From positions 2,211,357 to 2,275,356 of the forward strand of contig OW804097.1 of the NCBI GenBank assembly GCA_942159475.1: a stretch of 64,000 nt of DNA, in the 5' to 3' direction. The notes below the pieces were generated by a model that saw nothing but the letters and a program-made list of their open reading frames with translations, was not told the DNA's origin and did not search any database. Shown piece after piece: positions 38,601 through 50,600 of the stretch. This DNA is from Sthenelais limicola (Eukaryota; Annelida; Polychaeta; Phyllodocida; Sigalionidae). Made by a program: the position numbers and the translations under genes. The first letter of the stretch is position 1. Every line of letters begins with the position of its first letter.

Positions 38601-41600
38601 AGTGTAGTTATAATAAGCCATACAGTGAGTGACCGTTATATTACAGTAAAGAGTGAGGGGGATGTTCTACAGTGTAGTTATAATAAGCCATACAGTGAAT
38701 GACTGTTATGTTACAGTAAAGAGTGAGGGGGATGTTCTACAGTGTAGTTATAATAAGCCATACAGTGAATGACTGTTATGTTACAGTAAAGAGTGAGGGG
38801 GATGTTCTACAGTGTAGTTATAATAAGCCATACAGTGAATGACTGTTATGTTACAGTAAAGAGTGAGGGGGATGTTCTACAGTATTGTTTAGTTATAATA
38901 AGCCATACAGTGAGTGACCGTTATGTTACAGTAAAGAGTGAGGGGGATGTTCTACAGTATTGTTTAGTTATAATAAGCCATACAGTGAGTGACCGTTATG
39001 TTACAGTAAAGAGTGAGGGGGATGTTCTACAGTATAGTTTAGTTATAATAAGCCATACAGTGAGTGACCGTTATGTTACAGTAAAGAGTGAGGGGGATGT
39101 TCTACAGTGTAGTTATAATAAGCCATACAGTGAATGACTGTTATGTTACAGTAAAGAGTGAGGGGGATGTTCTACAGTATTGTTTAGTTATAATAAGCCA
39201 TACAGTGAGTGACCGTTATATTACAGTAAAGAGTGAGGGGGATGTTCTACAGTATAGTTTAGTTATAATAAGCCATACAGTGAGTGACCGTTATATTACA
39301 GTAAAGAGTGAGGGGGATGTTCTACAGTATTCTTTAGTTATAATAAGCCATACAGTGAGTGACCGTTATATTACAGTAAAGAGTGAGGGGGATGTTCTAC
39401 AGTATTGTTTAGTTATAATAAGCCATACAGTGAGTGACCGTTATGTTACAGTAAAGAATGAGGGGGATGTTCTACAGTATTGTGTAGTTATAATAAGACA
39501 TACAGTGAGTGACCGTTATGTTACAGTAAAGAGTGAGGGGGATGTTCTACAGTTTAGTTATAATAAGTCATACAGTGAATGACCGTTATAATACAGTAAA
39601 GAGTGAGGGGGATGTTCTACAGTATTGTTTAGTTATAATAAGCCATACAGTGAATGACCGTTATATTACAGTAAAGAGTGAGGGGGATGTTCTACAGTAT
39701 TGTGTAGTTATAATAAGACATACAGTGAGTGACCGTTATGTTACAGTAAAGAGTGAGGGGGGTGTTCTACAGTATTGTTTAGTTATAATAAGCCATACAG
39801 TGAATGACCGTTATGTTACAGTAAAGAGTGAGGGGGATGTTCTACAGTATTGTTTAGTTATAATAAGCCATACAGTGAATGACTGTTATATTACAGTAAA
39901 GAGTGAGGGGGATGTTCTACAGTATTGTGTAGTTATAATAAGACATACAGTGAGTGACCGTTATGTTACAGTAAAGAGTGAGGGGGATGTTCTACAGTAT
40001 TGTGTAGTTATAATAAGCCATACAGTGAGTGACCGTTATGTTACAGTAAAGAGTGAGGGGGATGTTCTACAGTATTGTGTAGTTATAATAAGCCATACAG
40101 TGAGTGACCGTTATATTACAGTAAAGAGTGAGGGGGATGTTCTACAGTATTGTGTAGTTATAATAAGCCATACAGTGAATGACTGTTATATTACAGTAAA
40201 GAGTGAGGGGGATGTTCTACAGTATTGTGTAGTTATAATAAGCCATACAGTGAGTGACCGTTATGTTACAGTAAAGAGTGAGGGGGATGTTCTACAGTAT
40301 AGTTTAGTTATAATAAGCCATACAGTGAATGACCGTTATATTACAGTAAAGAGTGAAGGGGATGTTCTACAGTATTGTGTAGTTATAATAAGCCATACAG
40401 TGAGTGACCGTTATGTTACAGTAAAGAGTGAGGGGGATGTTCTACAGTATTGTGTAGTTATAATAAGCCATACAGTGAATGACTGTTATATTACAGTAAA
40501 GAGTGAGGGGGATGTTCTACAGTATTGTGTAGTTATAATAAGCCATACAGTGAGTGACCGTTATGTTACAGTAAAGAGTGAGGGGGATGTTCTACAGTAT
40601 AGATTAGTTATAATAAGCCATACAGTGAGTGACCGTTATATTACAGTAAAGAGTGAGGGGGATGTTCTACAGTATAGATTAGTTATAATAAGCCATACAG
40701 TGAGTGACCGTTATATTACAGTAAAGAGTGAGGGGGATGTTCTACAGCATTGTTTAGTTATAATAAGCCATACAGTGAGTGACCGTTATATTACAGTAAA
40801 GAGTGAGGGGGATGTTCTACAGTGATCTTTAGTTATAATAAGCCATACAGTGAGTGACCGTTATATTACAGTAAAGAGTGAGGGGGATGTTCTACAGTAT
40901 TCTTTAGTTATAATAAGCCATACAGTGAGTAACCGTTATAATACAGTAAAGAGTGAGGGGGATGTTCTACTGTATTGTGTAGTTATAATAAGCCATACAG
41001 TGAGTGACCGTTATGTTACAGTAAAGAGTGAGGGGGGTGTTCTACAGTATTGTTTAGTTATAATAAGCCATACAGTGAATGACCGTTATATTACAGTAAA
41101 GAGTGAGGTGGATGTTCTACAGTATTGTGTAGTTATAATAAGCCATACAGTGAGTGACCGTTATATTACAGTAAAGAGTGAGGGGGATGTTCTACAGTAT
41201 AGTTTAGTTATAATAAGCCATACAGTGAGTGACCGTTATATTACAGTAAAGAGTGAGGGGGATGTTCTACAGTATTGTGTAGTTATAATAAGCCATACAG
41301 TGAGTGACCGTTATGTTACAGTAAAGAGTGAGGGGGATGTTCTACAGTATTGTTTAGTTATAATAAGCCATACAGTGAGTGACCGTTATGTTACAGTAAA
41401 GAGTGAGGGGGATGTTCTACAGTATTGTTTAGTTATAATAAGCCATACAGTGAGTGACCGTTATATTACAGTAAAGAGTGAGGGGGATGTTCTACAGTAT
41501 AGTGTAGTTATAATAAGCCATACAGTGAATGACTGTTATATTACAGTAAAGAGTGAGGGGGATGTTCTACAGTATTGTTTAGTTATAATAAGCCATACAG

Positions 41601-44600
41601 TGAGTGACCGTTATATTACAGTAAAGAGTGAGGGGGATGTTCTACAGTATAGTTTAGTTATAATAAGCCATACAGTGAGTGACCGTTATATTACAGTAAA
41701 GAGTGAGGGGGATGTTCTACAGTATAGTTATAATAAGCCATACAGTGAGTGACCGTTATATTACAGTAAAGAGTGAGGTGGATGTTCTACAGTATTGTGT
41801 AGTTATAATAAGCCATACAGTGAATGACCGTTATATTACAGTAAAGAGTGAGGGGGATGTTCTACAGTATTGTGTAGTTATAATAAGCCATACAGTGAGT
41901 GACCGTTATGTTACAGTAAAGAGTGAGGGGGATGTTCTACAGTATTGTTTAGTTATTTATAATAAGACATACAGTGAATGACTGTTATATTACAGTAAAG
42001 AGTGAGGGGGATGTTCTACAGTATAGTGTAGTTATAATAAGCCATACAGTGAATGACTGTTATGTTACAGTAAAGAGTGAGGGGGATGTTCTACAGTATT
42101 GTGTAGTTATAATAAGCCATACAGTGAGTGACCGTTATATTACAGTAAAGAGTGAGGTGGATGTTCTACAGTATTGTGTAGTTATAATAAGACATACAGT
42201 GAGTGACCGTTATATTACAGTAAAGAGTGAGGGGGATGTTCTACAGTATTGTGTAGTTATAATAAGCCATACAGTGAGTGACCGTTATATTACAGTAAAG
42301 AGTGAGGGGGATGTTCTACAGTATAGTTTAGTTATAATAAGCCATACAGTGAGTGACCGTTATATTACAGTAAAGAGTGAGGGGGATGTTCTACAGTCTT
42401 GTGTAGTTATAATAAGCCATACAGTGAGTGACCGTTATATTACAGTAAAGAGTGAGGGGCATGTTCTACAGTATAGTTTAGTTATAATAAGCCATACAGT
42501 GAATGACCGTTATATTACAGTAAAGAGTGAGGGGGATGTTCTACAGTATAGTGTAGTTATAATAAGCCATACAGTGAATGACTGTTATGTTACAGTAAAG
42601 AGTGAGGGGGATGTTCTACAGTATAGCGTAGTTATAATAAGCCATACAGTGAATGACTGTTATGTTACAGTAAAGAGTGAGGGGGATGTTCTACAGTATA
42701 GTGTAGTTATAATAAGCCATACAGTGAATGACTGTTATGTTACAGTAAAGAGTGAGGGGGATGTTCTACAGTATAGTGTAGTTATAATAAGCCATACAGT
42801 GAATGACTGTTATGTTACAGTAAAGAGTGAGGGGGATGTTCTACAGTATAGTGTAGTTATAATAAGCCATACAGTGAGTGACCGTTATATTACAGTAAAG
42901 AGTGAGGGGGATGTTCTACAGTATTGTTTAGTTATAATAAGCCATACAGTGAGTGACCGTTATATTACAGTAAAGAGTGAGGGGGATGTTCTACAGTATT
43001 GTGTAGTTATAATAAGCCATACAGTGAGTGACCGTTATAATACAGTAAAGAGTGAGGGGGATGTTCTACAGTATTGTTTAGTTATAATAAGCCATACAGT
43101 GAGTAACCGTTATATTACAGTAAAGAGTGAGGGGGATGTTCTACAGTATAGTTTAGTTATAATAAGCCATACAGTGAGTAACCGTTATATTACAGTAAAG
43201 AGTGAGGGGGATGTTCTACAGTATAGTTTAGTTATAATAAGCCATACAGTGAATGACCGTTATATTACAGTAAAGAGTGAGGGGGATGTTCTACAGTATA
43301 GTTTAGTTATAATAAGCCATACAGTGAATGACTGTTATGTTACAGTAAAGAGTGAGGGGGATGTTCTACAGTATTGTGTAGTTATAATAAGCCATACAGT
43401 GAGTGACCGTTATATTACAGTAAAGAGTGAGGTGGATGTTCTACAGTATTGTGTAGTTATAATAAGACATACAGTGAGTGACCGTTATATTACAGTAAAG
43501 AGTGAGGGGGATGTTCTACAGTATTGTGTAGTTATAATAAGCCATACAGTGAGTGACCGTTATATTACAGTAAAGAGTGAGGGGGATGTTCTACAGTATA
43601 GTTTAGTTATAATAAGCCATACAGTGAGTGACCGTTATATTACAGTAAAGAGTGAGGGGGATGTTCTACAGTCTTGTGTAGTTATAATAAGCCATACAGT
43701 GAGTGACCGTTATATTACAGTAAAGAGTGAGGGGCATGTTCTACAGTATAGTTTAGTTATAATAAGCCATACAGTGAATGACCGTTATATTACAGTAAAG
43801 AGTGAGGGGGATGTTCTACAGTATAGTGTAGTTATAATAAGCCATACAGTGAATGACTGTTATGTTACAGTAAAGAGTGAGGGGGATGTTCTACAGTATA
43901 GCGTAGTTATAATAAGCCATACAGTGAATGACTGTTATGTTACAGTAAAGAGTGAGGGGGATGTTCTACAGTATAGTTTAGTTATAATAAGCCATACAGT
44001 GAATGACTGTTATGTTACAGTAAAGAGTGAGGGGGATGTTCTACAGTATAGTGTAGTTATAATAAGCCATACAGTGAATGACTGTTATGTTACAGTAAAG
44101 AGTGAGGGGGATGTTCTACAGTATAGTGTAGTTATAATAAGCCATACAGTGAGTGACCGTTATATTACAGTAAAGAGTGAGGGGGATGTTCTACAGTATT
44201 GTTTAGTTATAATAAGCCATACAGTGAGTGACCGTTATATTACAGTAAAGAGTGAGGGGGATGTTCTACAGTATTGTGTAGTTATAATAAGCCATACAGT
44301 GAGTGACCGTTATAATACAGTAAAGAGTGAGGGGGATGTTCTACAGTATTGTTTAGTTATAATAAGCCATACAGTGAGTAACCGTTATATTACAGTAAAG
44401 AGTGAGGGGGATGTTCTACAGTATAGTTTAGTTATAATAAGCCATACAGTGAGTAACCGTTATATTACAGTAAAGAGTGAGGGGGATGTTCTACAGTATA
44501 GTTTAGTTATAATAAGCCATACAGTGAATGACCGTTATATTACAGTAAAGAGTGAGGGGGATGTTCTACAGTATAGTTTAGTTATAATAAGCCATACAGT

Positions 44601-47600
44601 GAGTGACCGTTATATTACAGTAAAGAGTGAGGGGGATGTTCTACAGTATAGTGTAGTTATAATAAGCCATACAGTGAATGACCGTTATATTACAGTAAAG
44701 AGTGAGGGGGATGTTCTACAGTATAGTTTAGTTATAATAAGCCATACAGTGAGTAACCGTTATATTACAGTAAAGAGTGAGGGGGATGTTCTACAGTATA
44801 GTTTAGTTATAATAAGCCATACAGTGAATGACCGTTATATTACAGTAAAGAGTGAGGGGGATGTTCTACAGTATAGTTTAGTTATAATAAGCCATACAGT
44901 GAGTGACCGTTATATTACAGTAAAGAGTGAGGGGGATGTTCTACAGTATAGTGTAGTTATAATAAGCCATACAGTGAATGACCGTTATATTACAGTAAAG
45001 AGTGAGGGGGATGTTCTACAGTATTGTTTAGTTATAATAAGCCATACAGTGAGTGACCGTTATGTTACAGTAAAGAGTGAGGGGGATGTTCTACAGTATA
45101 GATTAGTTATAATAAGCCATACAGTGAGTGACCGTTATATTACAGTAAAGAGTGAGGGGGATGTTCTACAGTATAGATTAGTTATAATAAGCCATACAGT
45201 GAGTGACCGTTATATTACAGTAAAGAGTGAGGGGGATGTTCTACAGCATTGTTTAGTTATAATAAGCCATACAGTGAGTGACCGTTATATTACAGTAAAG
45301 AGTGAGGGGGATGTTCTACAGTGATCTTTAGTTATAATAAGCCATACAGTGAGTGACCGTTATATTACAGTAAAGAGTGAGGGGGATGTTCTACAGTATT
45401 CTTTAGTTATAATAAGCCATACAGTGAGTAACCGTTATAATACAGTAAAGAGTGAGGGGGATGTTCTACTGTATTGTGTAGTTATAATAAGCCATACAGT
45501 GAGTGACCGTTATGTTACAGTAAAGAGTGAGGGGGGTGTTCTACAGTATTGTTTAGTTATAATAAGCCATACAGTGAATGACCGTTATATTACAGTAAAG
45601 AGTGAGGTGGATGTTCTACAGTATTGTGTAGTTATAATAAGCCATACAGTGAGTGACCATTATATTACAGTAAAGAGTGAGGGGGATGTTCTACAGTATA
45701 GTTTAGTTATAATAAGCCATACAGTGAGTGACCGTTATATTACAGTAAAGAGTGAGGGGGATGTTCTACAGTATTGTGTAGTTATAATAAGCCATACAGT
45801 GAGTGACCGTTATGTTACAGTAAAGAGTGAGGGGGATGTTCTACAGTATTGTTTAGTTATAATAAGCCATACAGTGAGTGACCGTTATGTTACAGTAAAG
45901 AGTGAGGGGGATGTTCTACAGTATTGTTTAGTTATAATAAGCCATACAGTGAGTGACCGTTATATTACAGTAAAGAGTGAGGGGGATGTTCTACAGTATA
46001 GTGTAGTTATAATAAGCCATACAGTGAATGACTGTTATATTACAGTAAAGAGTGAGGGGGATGTTCTACAGTATTGTTTAGTTATAATAAGCCATACAGT
46101 GAGTGACCGTTATATTACAGTAAAGAGTGAGGGGGATGTTCTACAGTATAGTTTAGTTATAATAAGCCATACAGTGAGTGACCGTTATATTACAGTAAAG
46201 AGTGAGGGGGATGTTCTACAGTATAGTTATAATAAGCCATACAGTGAGTGACCGTTATATTACAGTAAAGAGTGAGGTGGATGTTCTACAGTATTGTGTA
46301 GTTATAATAAGCCATACAGTGAGTGACCGTTATAATACAGTAAAGAGTGAGGGGGATGTTCTACAGTATTGTTTAGTTATAATAAGCCATACAGTGAGTG
46401 ACCGTTATGTTACAGTAAAGAGTGAGGGGGATGTTCTACAGTATTGTGTAGTTATAATAAGCCATACAGTGAATGACTGTTATGTTACGGTAAAGAGTGA
46501 GGGGGATGTTCTACAGTATTGTGTAGTTATAATAAGCCATACAGTGAATGACCGTTATATTACAGTAAAGAGTGAGGGGGATGTTCTACAGTATTGTGTA
46601 GTTATAATAAGCCATACAGTGAGTGACCGTTATGTTACAGTAAAGAGTGAGGGGGATGTTCTACAGTATTGTTTAGTTATTTATAATAAGACATACAGTG
46701 AATGACTGTTATATTACAGTAAAGAGTGAGGGGGATGTTCTACAGTATAGTGTAGTTATAATAAGCCATACAGTGAATGACTGTTATGTTACAGTAAAGA
46801 GTGAGGGGGATGTTCTACAGTATTGTGTAGTTATAATAAGCCATACAGTGAGTGACCGTTATATTACAGTAAAGAGTGAGGTGGATGTTCTACAGTATTG
46901 TGTAGTTATAATAAGACATACAGTGAGTGACCGTTATATTACAGTAAAGAGTGAGGGGGATGTTCTACAGTATTGTGTAGTTATAATAAGCCATACAGTG
47001 AGTGACCGTTATATTACAGTAAAGAGTGAGGGGGATGTTCTACAGTATAGTTTAGTTATAATAAGCCATACAGTGAGTGACCGTTATATTACAGTAAAGA
47101 GTGAGGGGGATGTTCTACAGTCTTGTGTAGTTATAATAAGCCATACAGTGAGTGACCGTTATATTACAGTAAAGAGTGAGGGGCATGTTCTACAGTATAG
47201 TTTAGTTATAATAAGCCATACAGTGAATGACCGTTATATTACAGTAAAGAGTGAGGGGGATGTTCTACAGTATAGTGTAGTTATAATAAGCCATACAGTG
47301 AATGACTGTTATGTTACAGTAAAGAGTGAGGGGGATGTTCTACAGTATAGTGTAGTTATAATAAGCCATACAGTGAATGACTGTTATGTTACAGTAAAGA
47401 GTGAGGGGGATGTTCTACAGTATAGTGTAGTTATAATAAGCCATACAGTGAATGACTGTTATGTTACAGTAAAGAGTGAGGGGGATGTTCTACAGTATAG
47501 TGTAGTTATAATAAGCCATACAGTGAATGACTGTTATGTTACAGTAAAGAGTGAGGGGGATGTTCTACAGTATAGTGTAGTTATAATAAGCCATACAGTG

Positions 47601-50600
47601 AGTGACCGTTATATTACAGTAAAGAGTGAGGGGGATGTTCTACAGTATTGTTTAGTTATAATAAGCCATACAGTGAGTGACCGTTATATTACAGTAAAGA
47701 GTGAGGGGGATGTTCTACAGTATTGTGTAGTTATAATAAGCCATACAGTGAGTGACCGTTATAATACAGTAAAGAGTGAGGGGGATGTTCTACAGTATTG
47801 TTTAGTTATAATAAGCCATACAGTGAGTAACCGTTATATTACAGTAAAGAGTGAGGGGGATGTTCTACAGTATAGTTTAGTTATAATAAGCCATACAGTG
47901 AGTAACCGTTATATTACAGTAAAGAGTGAGGGGGATGTTCTACAGTATAGTTTAGTTATAATAAGCCATACAGTGAATGACCGTTATATTACAGTAAAGA
48001 GTGAGGGGGATGTTCTACAGTATAGTTTAGTTATAATAAGCCATACAGTGAGTGACCGTTATATTACAGTAAAGAGTGAGGGGGATGTTCTACAGTATAG
48101 TGTAGTTATAATAAGCCATACAGTGAATGACCGTTATATTACAGTAAAGAGTGAGGGGGATGTTCTACAGTATAGTTTAGTTATAATAAGCCATACAGTG
48201 AGTAACCGTTATATTACAGTAAAGAGTGAGGGGGATGTTCTACAGTATAGTTTAGTTATAATAAGCCATACAGTGAATGACCGTTATATTACAGTAAAGA
48301 GTGAGGGGGATGTTCTACAGTATAGTTTAGTTATAATAAGCCATACAGTGAGTGACCGTTATATTACAGTAAAGAGTGAGGGGGATGTTCTACAGTATAG
48401 TGTAGTTATAATAAGCCATACAGTGAATGACCGTTATATTACAGTAAAGAGTGAGGGGGATGTTCTACAGTATTGTTTAGTTATAATAAGCCATACAGTG
48501 AGTGACCGTTATGTTACAGTAAAGAGTGAGGGGGATGTTCTACAGTATAGTTTAGTTATAATAAGCCATACAGTGAGTGACCGTTATATTACAGTAAAGA
48601 GTGAGGGGGATGTTCTACAGTATTGTTAGTTATAATAAGCCATACAGTGAATGACTGTTATGTTACGGTAAAGAGTGAGGGGGATGTTCTACAGTATTGT
48701 GTAGTTATAATAAGCCATACAGTGAGTGACCGTTATGTTACAGTAAAGAGTGAGGGGGATGTTCTACAGTATTGTTAGTTATAATAAGCCATACAGTGAA
48801 TGACTGTTATGTTACGGTAAAGAGTGAGGGGGATGTTCTACAGTATTGTGTAGTTATAATAAGCCATACAGTGAGTGACCGTTATATTACAGTAAAGAGT
48901 GAAGGGGATGTTCTACAGTATTGTGTAGTTATAATAAGCCATACAGTGAGTGACCGTTATGTTACAGTAAAGAGTGAGGGGGATGTTCTACAGTATAGTG
49001 TAGTTATAATAAGCCATACAGTGAGTGACCGTTATATTACAGTAAAGAGTGAGGGGGATGTTCTACAGTGTAGTTATAATAAGCCATACAGTGAATGACT
49101 GTTATGTTACAGTAAAGAGTGAGGGGGATGTTCTACAGTATAGTTTAGTTATAATAAGCCATACAGTGAATGACTGTTATGTTACAGTAAAGAGTGAGGG
49201 GGATGTTCTACAGTATAGTTTAGTTATAATAAGCCATACAGTGAGTGACCGTTATATTACAGTAAAGAGTGAGGGGGATGTTCTACAGTGTAGTTATAAT
49301 AAGCCATACAGTGAATGACTGTTATGTTACAGTAAAGAGTGAGGGGGATGTTCTACAGTATAGTTTAGTTATAATAAGCCATACAGTGAGTGACCGTTAT
49401 GTTACAGTAAAGAGTGAGGGGGATGTTCTACAGTGTAGTTATAATAAGCCATACAGTGAATGACTGTTATGTTACAGTAAAGAGTGAGGGGGATGTTCTA
49501 CAGTATTGTTTAGTTATAATAAGCCATACAGTGAGTGACCGTTATATTACAGTAAAGAGTGAGGGGGATGTTCTACAGTATAGTTTAGTTATAATAAGCC
49601 ATACAGTGAGTGACCGTTATATTACAGTAAAGAGTGAGGGGGATGTTCTACAGTATTCTTTAGTTATAATAAGCCATACAGTGAGTGACCGTTATATTAC
49701 AGTAAAGAGTGAGGGGGATGTTCTACAGTATTGTTTAGTTATAATAAGCCATACAGTGAGTGACCGTTATGTTACAGTAAAGAATGAGGGGGATGTTCTA
49801 CAGTATTGTGTAGTTATAATAAGCCATACAGTGAGTGACCGTTATGTTACAGTAAAGAGTGAGGGGGATGTTCTACAGTTTAGTTATAATAAGTCATACA
49901 GTGAATGACCGTTATAATACAGTAAAGAGTGAGGGGGATGTTCTACAGTATTGTTTAGTTATAATAAGCCATACAGTGAATGACCGTTATATTACAGTAA
50001 AGAGTGAGGGGGATGTTCTACAGTATTGTGTAGTTATAATAAGACATACAGTGAATGACTGTTATATTACAGTAAAGAGTGAGGGGGATGTTCTACAGTA
50101 TTGTTTAGTTATAATAAGCCATACAGTGAATGACCGTTATGTTACAGTAAAGAGTGAGGGGGGTGTTCTACAGTATTGTTTAGTTATAATAAGCCATACA
50201 GTGAATGACCGTTATGTTACAGTAAAGAGTGAGGGGGATGTTCTACAGTATTGTTTAGTTATAATAAGCCATACAGTGAATGACTGTTATATTACAGTAA
50301 AGAGTGAGGGGGATGTTCTACAGTATTGTGTAGTTATAATAAGACATACAGTGAGTGACCGTTATGTTACAGTAAAGAGTGAGGGGGATGTTCTACAGTA
50401 TTGTGTAGTTATAATAAGCCATACAGTGAGTGACCGTTATGTTACAGTAAAGAGTGAGGGGGATGTTCTACAGTATTGTGTAGTTATAATAAGCCATACA
50501 GTGAGTGACCGTTATATTACAGTAAAGAGTGAGGGGGATGTTCTACAGTATTGTGTAGTTATAATAAGCCATACAGTGAATGACTGTTATATTACAGTAA

